A DNA stretch of 64,000 nucleotides from Bacteroidota bacterium (GCA_023251805.1 JAHEYB010000006.1:19448-83447); one strand, 5' to 3'. Shown: positions 16,360 to 26,312, counted from the first letter of the stretch. Translations and numbers: made by a program. Notes: generated by a model from the letters alone, not told the origin.

Positions 16360-17271
16360 ATGAATAAATTTATCAAACTATTATTTCTGATTCTTATTTT
16401 GAATTCAACAAAGTTGTTTGCTCAAGAAACAACAGAGGCTGGATCAACTGAAAACAATGGAAAACAACGACCATTTAAACTTGGTTTATACATCGGTTCC
16501 TACTTTGCAAATAAATATACTGCAGGAGTATATGATGGATATGGTTTTGATATTGATGGCTTAAGAATTACCGATTTTGATAAAAGCTGGATGCACGAAA
16601 AAATTATCAATCAATATGGAGGAGGATATGGACAACCCGACCAAATTGCATTGGCACTTGGAGTTAATAGTTCGGCTGATTGGTTTTTTACAAAAGAAGA
16701 TATGCCTATTAATATGCATTACACTCCTTCCTTTTTATTGGGATTGCAATGCCGTTATTCTGTAGATGATAAAAATGCCATTTCATTAAATTTGAATGTT
16801 GCGAAACTAAAAATTGCCGGAAATTTTACAATGAGCACTCGTCCACCAACCGGATCCACACAAATCAACAATAGCATTCAAACATTTGGAATACAAGGTG
16901 GTGAACAGCGGTTAATGATACAAGTTGGCTATAACAGAATTATAGGAGACAATGAAAAAGCAAACTTTTTTGTGGAAGGCGGACTAAACATGACCTATTC
17001 ACAATTCGATAAAAATGAAATCTTAATTAATAATCTACGAATTGATTTGTTGGAATTTTATGATTATCAAGGAGTGCAGTCGGGCTACACTAAACTTCCA
17101 AAAGGTATGGGTTTTGGAGCTTATGCAGGAGGCGGATTAAATATCACTATGAGTGAAAAATTTACTGTTCAGTTGTTGTACAGTCCGTCCTACGAAGGAA
17201 TTAAAATTGGAAACAATCCCCAATTAAAATGGCAACATTCAATTGGATTGAGAGCTTACTACAATTTCTAA
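16360..17271 (+). CDS. Outer-membrane beta-barrel protein
   Basis: A 303-residue exported protein. The signal peptide (MNKFIKLLFLILILNSTKLFA) is followed by alternating strands such as LGLYIGSYFANKYTAGV, FLLGLQCRYSVDDKNAISLNLNV, LMIQVGYNRIIGDNEKANFFVEGGLN and AYAGGGLNITMSEKFTVQLLY, ending GLRAYYNF with the aromatic C-terminus of barrels. This is the PorT/OMP_b-brl-like type common in Bacteroidota. No ligand or partner is evident. Its last four bases overlap the end of the convergent TPR gene. Confidence 0.75.
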   Translation: MNKFIKLLFLILILNSTKLFAQETTEAGSTENNGKQRPFKLGLYIGSYFANKYTAGVYDGYGFDIDGLRITDFDKSWMHEKIINQYGGGYGQPDQIALALGVNSSADWFFTKEDMPINMHYTPSFLLGLQCRYSVDDKNAISLNLNVAKLKIAGNFTMSTRPPTGSTQINNSIQTFGIQGGEQRLMIQVGYNRIIGDNEKANFFVEGGLNMTYSQFDKNEILINNLRIDLLEFYDYQGVQSGYTKLPKGMGFGAYAGGGLNITMSEKFTVQLLYSPSYEGIKIGNNPQLKWQHSIGLRAYYNF

Positions 17272-18020
17272 AGTTTTGCCAAATATTTTTTTGATTTCAC
17301 TTTAAAGAATTCATCTTCAATCATAAAATCTTTTCTGGAAGGAAGTTTCACAGCAAGTTCAAAATAAATTTTAGCTATTTTTTTTTCATTATTTTCATAC
17401 AATGCTTCTGCATAATAAAAATTAGCGCCCACATCTGTTGGGAAATATACAAGCGCATGTTTCATCACTTTTACTGCATATTCTTTATCCGGCCATGTTA
17501 AAATCAATGGAATGTATGGCGTTTTATAATTTAATCCAGCATCAAACTTCCAACCTCCCCCATTATTATACATCGAATCGGTTGCAATCAACATTTTGGT
17601 ATGATACAATAATTTCGTCATCACACCATCATCCAAACTTTTCATGACTCCATTTATTTCAGCAGAGAGCGCAATTGCGGATGTAAGTTCAAAACGAATT
17701 TTGCCATCTTTCGGAAATTTTTTTACCAAATCGTTTCCTAATGCAATTGTTTTGGAATAGGCCGCAATTTTGTCCTTATCGCTTATAGCCACAAATCGTC
17801 CTTTAAAGTTATAGCATTGCAAACAATATCCACCGGCAACTTGCACATTTTTATTTTGTTTTAACAAACCATCAAAAATTGCTATGGCCTTGTCGATGTT
17901 GATAGCATTTGCCTGCAAGCCAACTGCATTTTCGGAGCGAGCATTAAAATAATTAATCCCTGTTTGCAAATCATCAGGAGAAAAAAAAGCAACCAGTACA
18001 ATTAATAATTGATGCGCCAT
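17268..18020 (-). CDS. TPR-like protein, unknown function
   Basis: A 250-residue helical protein. The N-terminus (MAHQLLIVLVAFFSP) is hydrophobic and could be a short signal sequence. Paired helices such as NIDKAIAIFDGLLKQNKNVQ, EYAVKVMKHALVYFPTDVGANFYYAEALYENNEKK and AKIYFELAVKLPSRKDF have tetratricopeptide character. Cysteines at GGYCLQCYNFKG are close together and could form a disulfide or bind metal. The 3' end overlaps the convergent barrel gene by four bases. I do not recognise a named family. Confidence 0.6.
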   Translation of the reverse strand: MAHQLLIVLVAFFSPDDLQTGINYFNARSENAVGLQANAINIDKAIAIFDGLLKQNKNVQVAGGYCLQCYNFKGRFVAISDKDKIAAYSKTIALGNDLVKKFPKDGKIRFELTSAIALSAEINGVMKSLDDGVMTKLLYHTKMLIATDSMYNNGGGWKFDAGLNYKTPYIPLILTWPDKEYAVKVMKHALVYFPTDVGANFYYAEALYENNEKKIAKIYFELAVKLPSRKDFMIEDEFFKVKSKKYLAKL

Positions 18021-18189
18021 AAAACAGATTTTAATCGTAAGCTAAAATAAGAAAAATGGAGGATTAACAGACGATTATAAGTGTTTGACCAAATGAATTT
18101 GAATTTCACCGAAATTCTTAAACAAATGAGAATAAACTGAGTAGACAATAGTGTGTAATAGCTAACATTCATCATTAAAACCAATCAAA

Positions 18190-19101
18190 ATGAACCAGCA
18201 CCTAAACGTTTTCTTGGCAACAGACTATTCCGAAGCTGTTATGAATGCAGAACGATATGCCTTTGGATTTGCAAAAGAAACACAGTCCTCTCTAACTGTT
18301 CTGCATGTGTATGAATTGCCTTTTAGTTTGCCCTTAGAACTAGAAGAACGTGTAAAAGCATTGGAAAGATTGAAAAAGTATGAAACGCAAAAATTAAAAA
18401 CACATTGCGATATGATTTTACGTTCCTTAAATATCAAAATACAAGATATTAAATTGGAATACATTGCATTGAAAGGTTCTATTGGGAAGGAAATTCGAAA
18501 AGAAGCAGAACACAGTCACCCTGATTTGATTATTACAGGAACTCACGGAACTTCCAATAGCTTATCGCTTTTTCAAAAAAGTCATACTTGGGACATTATA
18601 AAAAAATCAAATGTTCCCATCTTAGCGATTCCACAAAATGCATTGTTTAAAAATATTAAAAAGATTGTTTTTGCAACAGAATATCGTGAAGGAGAAATCC
18701 CCGGCATACAATCTATTGTAAAGATGGCTGCTCGCTTTGGTGCGAAATTGGTTGTAGTTCACATTAGCAATCATATGTTAGAAAAGGAGTTTGAATTAAT
18801 GGTATATCAGCGTTTCAATTCAGATGTACGCGACAAAGTTTCGTATGAAAATCTAAGCTTTCGCATCGTATACGCAGATGATATCGTTAAAGGATTAAAC
18901 GACTATTGCTTTTCTTCAAGCGCTGATTGGATAGCAATGTCGCATGCACAACCGTTTTTTTTCGAAACTATGTTAATCCCGGAAAAAAGTATCACTAAGG
19001 AAATGAGCTTAAAAACTCACATACCACTGCTTTGCATTCCCGATTTTTATGAAACAAATTTAGATAAACCAGATCAAGAGATGTCATACGTTAAAAAGTA
19101 G
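18190..19101 (+). CDS. Tandem universal stress protein (UspA-type)
   Basis: Two Usp domains in one 303-residue cytoplasmic chain. Domain 1 (residues 1-150) has VFLATDYSEAVMNAERYA, the HPDLIITGTHGT segment and VPILAIP; domain 2 (residues 155-290) begins KKIVFATEY and ends HIPLLCIPDFY. The G-x2-G-x9-G ATP motif is only partly kept in domain 1 and degenerate in domain 2, so nucleotide binding is uncertain. Such tandem proteins respond to starvation or other stress, but no mechanism can be read here. Stops five bases short of the convergent DUF58 gene. Confidence 0.88.
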   Translation: MNQHLNVFLATDYSEAVMNAERYAFGFAKETQSSLTVLHVYELPFSLPLELEERVKALERLKKYETQKLKTHCDMILRSLNIKIQDIKLEYIALKGSIGKEIRKEAEHSHPDLIITGTHGTSNSLSLFQKSHTWDIIKKSNVPILAIPQNALFKNIKKIVFATEYREGEIPGIQSIVKMAARFGAKLVVVHISNHMLEKEFELMVYQRFNSDVRDKVSYENLSFRIVYADDIVKGLNDYCFSSSADWIAMSHAQPFFFETMLIPEKSITKEMSLKTHIPLLCIPDFYETNLDKPDQEMSYVKK

Positions 19102-19105
19102 TACA

Positions 19106-20044
19106 CTACATCATACGTGTACGCTTTACCAAATAAGGCATTAGCACTTGTTCAAATCCAAGATTAATATCGGCTTCAACAAAGTCAATTTTAAACTGAC
19201 CACATTTTAGAATCAACTCTTTTTTGTATTCGGCCATTTGATGCAGGTAGGAATCTTTTATTTCATTCGGATGCAATTTAATTTCTTCACCTGTTTCCAT
19301 ATCAACAAAGCGATACGGACGGTTATCAAAATCAAATTCCATTTCTTTTTGTTTGTCCACCACATGAAATAAAATCACTTCATGCTTATTATGTTTGAGA
19401 TGTTGTAGAGCCGAAAACAATTCTTCGGAGTTCGCTTTTGAATCCATCATATCACTAAAGATCATAACCAGCGACCGTTTATGAATTCCTTCTGCTATTT
19501 CATGCAAGGCATCTATTGCGGAAGTCTTTTTGTGAACTTTAACATCATGTGGTTGAATGCGTTTTTCAAGTTCGTGATACAACAATTTATGATGAAGGGA
19601 GCTTGATTTAGCAGTAGTATGAACTTCTACATTTTCTGAAAAAATACTTAGTCCAACTGCATCACGTTGACGCTTGAGTAATTCAATCATTGCGCCTGCA
19701 CAATAAACAGAAAAGGAAATCTTGTTTACCCCACCCCTGCCTTCGGAGTTTGAATCAGGAATGGGAAAATACATGGAAGAAGAATCGTCAATGATTAACT
19801 GACAACGTAAATTGGTTTCTTCTTCGTAACGTTTTATAAATAGTTTGTCGGTACGACCATATAATTTCCAATCGATGTGTTTGGTTGATTCACCCTTGTT
19901 GTACAAACGATGCTCCGCAAACTCAACACTAAATCCATGGAACGGACTTTTATGTAAACCTGTAATAAATCCTTCCACCACTTGCTTTGCAATTAGCTCC
20001 AAGTGGGTGAATTGACGGATGGATTGTTGATTGATTGTAGTCAA
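19106..20044 (-). CDS. DUF58 domain-containing protein
   Basis: A 312-residue protein of the DUF58 family: GLHKSPFHGFSVEFAEHRLYNKGE, then HIDWKLYGRTDKLFIKRYEEETN, then a von Willebrand A-like region with DDSSSMYF (a DxSxS metal-site motif) and SDMMDS. In most genomes these genes sit with a MoxR AAA+ ATPase and BatA/B proteins; here neither neighbour is present. A small insertion (SNSEGRGGVNK) follows the DxSxS motif. Likely cytoplasmic or membrane-proximal chaperone-like role, inferred from the family only. Confidence 0.9.
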   Translation of the reverse strand: MTTINQQSIRQFTHLELIAKQVVEGFITGLHKSPFHGFSVEFAEHRLYNKGESTKHIDWKLYGRTDKLFIKRYEEETNLRCQLIIDDSSSMYFPIPDSNSEGRGGVNKISFSVYCAGAMIELLKRQRDAVGLSIFSENVEVHTTAKSSSLHHKLLYHELEKRIQPHDVKVHKKTSAIDALHEIAEGIHKRSLVMIFSDMMDSKANSEELFSALQHLKHNKHEVILFHVVDKQKEMEFDFDNRPYRFVDMETGEEIKLHPNEIKDSYLHQMAEYKKELILKCGQFKIDFVEADINLGFEQVLMPYLVKRTRMM

Positions 20045-20176
20045 AGGTTGGAAAGTTGGAAAGTTAGAAGGTTAGAAAGTTAGAAAATTGTAGGTGAAAT
20101 AAAAATGAAAAGTTTTAAAATTTACTGATGTAACACACAGAAAACTTTAAAACCTTTCAACTTTCTAACTTTACAA
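20045..20176. repeat. Inverted AACTTT/AAAGTT repeat cluster
   Basis: The left part has several GAAAGTTAGAA units, the right part TTTCAACTTTCTAACTTT, so the 130 bases can fold on themselves. The gap holds no gene. Related runs are at 32538, 44218, 49222 and 52074. Confidence 0.65.
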
Positions 20177-20494
20177 CTATAATAAAGCTTTCAACTTAGC
20201 ATCCAACACTGCTTTTGGAACAGCGCCTACTTGTTTGTCAACTACTTGTCCGCCTTTAAAGAAAAGGATTGTAGGAATATTACGAATTCCAAACATTGCA
20301 GAAATATTTGCGTTATTGTCAACATTTACTTTGCCAACAACTGCTTTTTCGCCATACTCGTTTGATAATTCTTCAACCAAAGGTCCAACCATACGACATG
20401 GTCCGCACCATTCAGCCCAAAAATCTAATAATACCGGTTTTGTTGATTTTGCTACTAACTCATCAAAGTTAGCATCTGTAATTTCTAATGCCAT
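20177..20494 (-). CDS. trxA: Thioredoxin
   Basis: A 105-residue cytoplasmic disulfide reductase. The active site WCGPC is at residues 29-33, in DFWAEWCGPCRMVGPL, with the cis-proline segment IRNIPTILFFKGG further on. No signal peptide. Length and motifs are standard for thioredoxin 1. It would be kept reduced by a thioredoxin reductase encoded elsewhere. It shares a strand with DUF58 but the intervening repeats suggest separate transcription. Confidence 0.97.
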   Translation of the reverse strand: MALEITDANFDELVAKSTKPVLLDFWAEWCGPCRMVGPLVEELSNEYGEKAVVGKVNVDNNANISAMFGIRNIPTILFFKGGQVVDKQVGAVPKAVLDAKLKALL

Positions 20495-20705
20495 CGTTTT
20501 ATTTTTTTATAATGAATGAAAATTTGTTTCTCAATTGAACCCTAAAGATAAAATTGTATTTCAACATTGGCAAACGATTTGCCAAATTGTTTTCAATGAC
20601 AGGCTGTCATTTTGTTAATATATCTAAAAAAGCTACCTTTAGGGAATAAATGAAGCCACCTTTCGTTCAAATGAACGTCTGGTTTGAAACAACGGATTTT
20701 AGCAT

Positions 20706-22433
20706 ATGATTATTACTCCTTATTTTAAAACATCCCTCTCTTCTATTTGTTTATTTTTTTGCCTGTTGGTTTGTCAGTTTGCTCATTCACAAGCAAGGAT
20801 AGAAGGTGTTGTAAAACATGGTGGTAAACCATTATCAGGTGCCGAAGTGGTGATTACCAATAGCGCGGGAGATGAAAAAGTGCTGACTACCAATTCAGCC
20901 GGTGCATACAACTATAACTTTCCTCCCAATGATGAGTTTAATATTTCTATCTCCAAAGTAGGATTTACCCAGTTTCAGATAATTTATTCTACGATGGGAC
21001 TCACAGGAGCAGCAGCAAAAAAGTTCAGCAGTCTTTCTAAGCCCGAAAGTGAATTATTTGAACTTCCATCCGACCAAGCAACAATATTGAAGTTGAATGC
21101 AGTATTAGATAAGCCTTTGCTTAGCTTTTATTATAATTCTGAAAAAAATGTGGTTGATTCAGATGAAAATTTGAATAATTCATTGGCTCAAGACTTGGCA
21201 AAAGTTGCCAAATTGTCGGGTGCGCAATCCTCTTTGATTGAAACCACCTACAAAAATGCGATTGCTAAAGCGGATGCAGCAATGTTAACGCGTAATTATG
21301 AGGTTGCAAAAGCATCTTATACCGAAGCAAGTTCTTCCAAGCCAAGTGAACAATATCCTAAAAGTAAATTAGCAGAAATTGAAAAATTAAATGCTGATGC
21401 CGATGCAAAAGCAAAAGCGGATGCCACAGAAAAAGAACGTTTAGCGAAAGAGAAAGAATTGGCTGCCGCTAGTGCAAAAGAAAAAGCAGAGAAAGATAAA
21501 GCCGCTGCTGAACTTGCCGCAAAAGAAAAAGCGGAGAAAGACAAAGCTGCCGCAGAGCTTGCTGCTAAAGACAAAGCCGACAAAGATAAAGCTGCTGCAG
21601 AACTTGCGGTACAACAAAAATTAGAAAAAGAAAAAGCATTGGCAGATGCAAAAACCAAAGCAGATGCAGAACAAGCTGAGAAAGACCGATTAGCAAAAGA
21701 AAAATCGGATGCTGCAAAAGCCGCTGCCAATGTTGCTGAGGCAGAACGTTTAGCGAAAGAAAAGGAAAAAGCAGATGTATTAGCAAAAGCAAAAGCGGAA
21801 CAAGATAAAGTCGCTGCTGAGCAAACTGCTAAACTTGCAGCCGAACAAGCTGAGAAAGATAGATTAGCAAAAGAAAAAGCAGATGCTGCGAAAGCTGCTG
21901 CCGATGCTGCTGAAGCAGAACGCTTAGCAAAAGAAAAGGAAAAAACGGATGCCATTGCAAAAGCAAAAGCTGATGCCGAAAAAGCTGCAAAAGATTTAGC
22001 AGAAAAAGACAAATTAGCAAAAGAAGCAGAAGCTAAAGTCCTACAAGCAAAATATGACAATGCTTTAGCAAAAGGTGATTCTTGTGTGAAAGTAAAAAAT
22101 TACGACTTAGCAAAAAGTTCTTACTTAAATGCATCTTCTTTAAAACCAAAAGAAGAAACACCTGCTGCTAAAATAAAAGAAGTAGATGCATTGATGGAAT
22201 TAGAAAAACGTTCGCAATACACCAACGAATTGGCAAAAAAATATCCTCAAGGTGTTACCGAAGAAGTTTCGAAAGAAGGAAACAATAAAATCACCAAACG
22301 TATTGTTGTGAAAGGAAATACAGGCGATATGTACGTGAAGAAAGAAACCAGTTTCGGAGCGGTGTATTATTTTAAAAATGAAGCCACTATTACGGAGGCG
22401 GAGTTTAATAAGAATACGGAGATTAAGAAGTAG
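20706..22433 (+). CDS. Exported protein with carboxypeptidase-like domain and Ala/Lys/Glu coiled coil
   Basis: A 575-residue envelope protein. A signal peptide ends CQFAHSQ; residues 30-120 form a carboxypeptidase-regulatory-like beta domain (RIEGVVKHGGKPLSGAEVVITNSAGD). Residues 185-230 are helical, and residues 240-460 are an imperfect repeat built on EKDKAAAELAAKEKA and DRLAKEKADAAKAAADAAEAERLAKEKE, like the periplasm-spanning helix of TolA. A second copy of the short helical module (NALAKGDSCVKVKNYDLAKSSYLNASSLKPKE) follows, then a small beta domain (RIVVKGNTGDMYVKKE). I infer a long rod bridging envelope layers. No T9SS signal or transmembrane anchor is visible. Confidence 0.7.
   Translation: MIITPYFKTSLSSICLFFCLLVCQFAHSQARIEGVVKHGGKPLSGAEVVITNSAGDEKVLTTNSAGAYNYNFPPNDEFNISISKVGFTQFQIIYSTMGLTGAAAKKFSSLSKPESELFELPSDQATILKLNAVLDKPLLSFYYNSEKNVVDSDENLNNSLAQDLAKVAKLSGAQSSLIETTYKNAIAKADAAMLTRNYEVAKASYTEASSSKPSEQYPKSKLAEIEKLNADADAKAKADATEKERLAKEKELAAASAKEKAEKDKAAAELAAKEKAEKDKAAAELAAKDKADKDKAAAELAVQQKLEKEKALADAKTKADAEQAEKDRLAKEKSDAAKAAANVAEAERLAKEKEKADVLAKAKAEQDKVAAEQTAKLAAEQAEKDRLAKEKADAAKAAADAAEAERLAKEKEKTDAIAKAKADAEKAAKDLAEKDKLAKEAEAKVLQAKYDNALAKGDSCVKVKNYDLAKSSYLNASSLKPKEETPAAKIKEVDALMELEKRSQYTNELAKKYPQGVTEEVSKEGNNKITKRIVVKGNTGDMYVKKETSFGAVYYFKNEATITEAEFNKNTEIKK
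21410..22040 (+). repeat. Degenerate in-frame coding repeat
   Basis: Short GAAAAAGCxGAxAAAGAxAA-type units repeat through the coiled-coil part of the preceding gene. The reading frame is kept throughout. The biased composition also creates the long antisense ORF 21317..22060, which I do not regard as a gene. Confidence 0.8.
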
Positions 22434-22443
22434 CCATTTTTTT

Positions 22444-22533
22444 ACCGCAGAGGGCGCAGAGATTTTCGCAGAGGGCGCAGAAATTTATTACAACACTCAG
22501 CGGCTCTCTTCTTTTCTCCTTTTTCTCTGCGGT
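22444..22533. repeat. CGCAGAGGGCGCAGAG intergenic repeat
   Basis: Two direct CGCAGAGGGCGCAGA units at 22446-22480, and ACCGCAGAG/CTCTGCGGT as inverted ends (22444-22452, 22525-22533). It fills the gap between two convergent genes and may act as a terminator-like hairpin. Confidence 0.65.
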
Positions 22534-22557
22534 TAATTTTTGATTCCGTAAGTGCCA

Positions 22558-25500
22558 TTAATTTAATTTATACTCCAAGCCATTCTCTTTCAACAAATCC
22601 AACAAATCGTTATTGGGATTTACTTTTATTTTTTTGGAAGGCATTACCACAGAAATATTTTCTTCCGTATCAAATACTCTGAACTGCAACATACAATTGC
22701 GATTTTCAACCGTACTGTTTTTTGCAATTATATCATTCATCTTATTCATAAACTCATCGTTCAACTCTTTCAAAGAAACATTCACCGTTAAGCTTCTCGC
22801 CATCTTATCGCGCAATTCCGATAGCAACTGAATATTACTCACTTTGTATTCGAAGTTTCCTGAATTTCTGAATCGCTCCGAAATTTTCCCCTTCACAAAT
22901 AAAAACAATCCCGTTACCATGTATTGTTTGAACTTCACATAATCTTCTCCGAAAAAAGCCATCTCAGCCGATTCATTGTAATCTTCTATCGTAATTTTCC
23001 CCCAAGGATTTCCGGTTTTTGTTACACCGTTATGAACGTTGGTAACAATGCCTCCCAGCGTTAAGTCTTTGTTTTTATTTTCTTCTATTTTTTTAATGTC
23101 GGCTAGGGAATGCGGACAAAAATTATCCATTTCTAATTTGTAAGTATCAAGCGGATGTCCGGAAATAAAGAAACCAACTACATCCTTTTCATTTTTTAAT
23201 TGTTCTAAATTGCTCCAAGCTTCACATACTGGAATTTTTGGTTCAGGCATATCAATGGCTGCATCGTCACCAAACAAAGATACTTGTGCCGAATTTTCTC
23301 CGTCTTGATGTGAACTTCCGTAACGAATTACTTTCTCCAAGAAATTTCCATTATCGTTTCCTTCGATGTGAAAATAAGTTGCACGGTGAATTCCAAATGA
23401 ATCCAAGCCACCTGCATTGGCTAAACTTTCAAATGTTTTTTTATTTGCAGCACGTAAATTAATTCTTCTTACAAAATCAAATACAGATTTGTACGGACCA
23501 TTTGCATTCCGTTCATCCACAATTGAAATAACAGCCGCCTCTCCTACTCCTTTCACTGCGCCCATTCCAAAGCGTATTTGTCCGTTTTTATTCACAGCAA
23601 ATTGATACTGACTTTCATTCACATCCGGTCCGAGTACAGGAACACCCATTCTGCGACATTCATCCATGAAGAAAGTAATTTTATCAATGTTGCTTAAGTT
23701 ATGCGTTAATACGGATGACATATACTCGCCAGGATAATGTGCTTTGAGATACGCTGTTTGAAAAGCAACAAGCGCATAACAAGTCGAGTGAGATTTATTG
23801 AAAGCATATTGCGCAAACTTTTCCCAATCCACCCAAATTTTTTCAAGCTTATCAGCGGGCAAACCTTTTTCGGTGGCGCCATCCATAAACTTACTCTTCA
23901 TTTTATTTAAGGTGTAAATATCTTTTTTACCCATTGCCTTACGCAACACATCCGCATCACCTTTGGAGAAACCTGCTAATTTTTGTGACAACAACATTAC
24001 CTGCTCTTGATAAACAGTAATACCATAAGTATCCGCAAGGTATTCTTCCATTTCAGGTAAATCGTAAGCAATGGTTTCTCTCCCATGTTTACGCGCAATA
24101 AAATTCGGAATGTATTCAATAGGGCCCGGACGATACAATGCGTTCATGGCAATTAAATCGGCAAACTTATCGGGTTTAAGATTGATTAAATGTTTTTGCA
24201 TCCCCGCGCTTTCAAACTGGAATGTTCCGTTGGTATCACCACGTTGATAAAGTTCTAATGTTTTTACATCATCTAAAGGAATATCATCAATGTCGATACT
24301 TATTCCGTGATTTTCTTTTATCAATTTCAAGGCATCACGAATAATCGTCAATGTTTTTAAACCAAGGAAGTCCATTTTAATTACACCCGCATCTTCAATT
24401 ACTCTTCCATCATATTGTGTAATTAACAAGGTAGATTCTTTGGAAGTAGAAACAGGAATTAAATCGGTAAGATCCATCGGAGCGATGATGATTCCCGCAG
24501 CGTGAATACCTGTACCACGTACAGAGCCTTCCAAAATCAAGGCTTCTTTCAATACTTTGGATTGCATATCATCACCGGCTAAAATCGCACGCAATTTTTT
24601 TACATCTTCTAAATCTTCTTTGTTAAGACCTTCCTTTTCTTCAAGGCTTGCATCACCTGTCATTGGTGCTTTTAAGACACGCTTCAATTCGATGCCGGGT
24701 CGGTCGGGAACTAATTTTGCAAGCATATTTGATTCTTGCAAAGGCAAATCCAGCACCCGCGCAACGTCTTTGATACTCATCTTTGCAGCCATTGTACCGT
24801 AGGTCACAATTTGTGCTACTTGATTTTTTCCATATTTATCAACTACATAGTCAATTACTTTTTGGCGACCTTCATCATCAAAATCCGTATCAATGTCGGG
24901 CATTGATTTACGATCGGGATTTAAGAAACGTTCGAATAGTAAATTGTATTTAATTGGGTCGATGTTGGTGATGCCAATGCAAAAAGCAACAGCGGAGCCG
25001 GCAGCAGAACCACGGCCCGGGCCAATCAACACTCCAATATCTCTTCCTGCTTTAATGAAATCGGCAACAATTAAAAAGTAGCCTGCAAATCCCATTGTTT
25101 TTATGGTGAACAATTCAAAATTTAATCGTTCTTCTACTTCAGGAGAAATATCATGATAACGTTCCTTTGCACCTAAGTAAGTAATGTGATGCAAATAATC
25201 ATCCTGTGTAGCAAAACCTTCGGGAATAACAAAATTCGGCAACATAATGTCCTGCTTCAGTTTCAGCGGAGTGATTTTATCAACTATGTCATTTGTATTA
25301 TCAATTGCTTCCGGCAAATCGCTAAAGAGTTGCGACATTTCAGCTGTTGATTTAAAATAAAACTGGTCGTTATAAAATGCAAAACGTTTTCCTTTGAAAG
25401 AATTGGAGTCATCATCACCAAAATCTTTCATTGTAGGAGTGCTTTGTTTTTCACCGGTATTTATGCAAAGCAAAATATCGTGCGCGTTGGAATCCTGTTG

Positions 25501-26154
25501 ATCTACATAGTGTGAATCGTTGGAAGCAATAATTTTTACATTGTATTTTTTCGACCAGCGAACAAGCACTTCATTTACTTTATCTTGCTCCGGAATTCCA
25601 TGTCGCTGTAACTCGATATAATAATCTTCACCAAAAATATCGTACCACCATTTGAATTCTTTCTCCGCTTCTACTTCACCATGTTTCATGATGGCTTTTG
25701 GAACCGAAGCGCCCAAGCAGCAAGTAGTAGCAATTAATCCTTCGTGATATTGTAAAATCAATTCTTTATCGATACGAGGATATTTCCCGTACAAACCTTC
25801 CATGTATCCAAGCGAACAAAGCTTCACAAGATTTTTATAACCTTGCGGATTTTTTGCTAAAAACAATTGGTGGTAACGAACATCTTTGTCTTCCTTGGTA
25901 AATTGTCGTTTATGGCGATTTTCCACTACATAAAATTCGCAACCAACAATGGGTTTTATTTTATTCGGATTTTCGGGAGTATTGTGTTTTCCTGCTTCGG
26001 CAACAAATTTAAAAACGCCAAACATGTTTCCATGATCGGTTATAGCCAATGCACGCATGTTATCGTTCACTGCTTTTTTGTACAGCGAAGAAATATCAGC
26101 TGCGCCATCGAGCAATGAAAATTGAGTATGTACGTGGAGATGGGAGAAGTTCAT
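22558..26154 (-). CDS. dnaE: DNA polymerase III alpha subunit
   Basis: The replicative polymerase, 1198 residues. The N-terminal PHP domain starts FSHLHVHTQFSLLDGAADI and carries ITDHGNMFGVFKF. The palm has GPGRGSAAGSAVAFCIGIT and the catalytic aspartates in MPDIDTDFDDEGR (around residue 415). The beta-clamp/fingers region includes NALYRPGPIEYIPNFIARK and YAFNKSHSTCYALVAFQTAYLKAHYPGEYM. A tandem helix-hairpin-helix follows and an OB domain (LGGIVTNVHNGVTKTGNPWGKITIEDY) lies near residue 1010. Length is normal for DnaE1. No proofreading (DnaQ) domain is fused, so this is not PolC. Transcribed alone. Confidence 0.98.
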   Translation of the reverse strand: MNFSHLHVHTQFSLLDGAADISSLYKKAVNDNMRALAITDHGNMFGVFKFVAEAGKHNTPENPNKIKPIVGCEFYVVENRHKRQFTKEDKDVRYHQLFLAKNPQGYKNLVKLCSLGYMEGLYGKYPRIDKELILQYHEGLIATTCCLGASVPKAIMKHGEVEAEKEFKWWYDIFGEDYYIELQRHGIPEQDKVNEVLVRWSKKYNVKIIASNDSHYVDQQDSNAHDILLCINTGEKQSTPTMKDFGDDDSNSFKGKRFAFYNDQFYFKSTAEMSQLFSDLPEAIDNTNDIVDKITPLKLKQDIMLPNFVIPEGFATQDDYLHHITYLGAKERYHDISPEVEERLNFELFTIKTMGFAGYFLIVADFIKAGRDIGVLIGPGRGSAAGSAVAFCIGITNIDPIKYNLLFERFLNPDRKSMPDIDTDFDDEGRQKVIDYVVDKYGKNQVAQIVTYGTMAAKMSIKDVARVLDLPLQESNMLAKLVPDRPGIELKRVLKAPMTGDASLEEKEGLNKEDLEDVKKLRAILAGDDMQSKVLKEALILEGSVRGTGIHAAGIIIAPMDLTDLIPVSTSKESTLLITQYDGRVIEDAGVIKMDFLGLKTLTIIRDALKLIKENHGISIDIDDIPLDDVKTLELYQRGDTNGTFQFESAGMQKHLINLKPDKFADLIAMNALYRPGPIEYIPNFIARKHGRETIAYDLPEMEEYLADTYGITVYQEQVMLLSQKLAGFSKGDADVLRKAMGKKDIYTLNKMKSKFMDGATEKGLPADKLEKIWVDWEKFAQYAFNKSHSTCYALVAFQTAYLKAHYPGEYMSSVLTHNLSNIDKITFFMDECRRMGVPVLGPDVNESQYQFAVNKNGQIRFGMGAVKGVGEAAVISIVDERNANGPYKSVFDFVRRINLRAANKKTFESLANAGGLDSFGIHRATYFHIEGNDNGNFLEKVIRYGSSHQDGENSAQVSLFGDDAAIDMPEPKIPVCEAWSNLEQLKNEKDVVGFFISGHPLDTYKLEMDNFCPHSLADIKKIEENKNKDLTLGGIVTNVHNGVTKTGNPWGKITIEDYNESAEMAFFGEDYVKFKQYMVTGLFLFVKGKISERFRNSGNFEYKVSNIQLLSELRDKMARSLTVNVSLKELNDEFMNKMNDIIAKNSTVENRNCMLQFRVFDTEENISVVMPSKKIKVNPNNDLLDLLKENGLEYKLN

Positions 26155-26312
26155 TTTATTAATTCACTGGTTTACTAGTTCATTTGTTTATTAGTAAAAA
26201 AGCTAATAAATTGAACACAGCCGATTGTAAGTCGGGTTGTAAATTTACTTAATAAAAGAGTACTTTTTAGTAGCTGTTGATAAGATTGGAAAAGTCGGTA
26301 TTTTTACTGGAA

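Noticed and set aside
21317-22060. 247-residue antisense ORF
   Set aside because: It mirrors the Ala/Lys-rich repeat of the plus-strand gene; its Ser/Ala/Phe monotony results from complementing biased codons.
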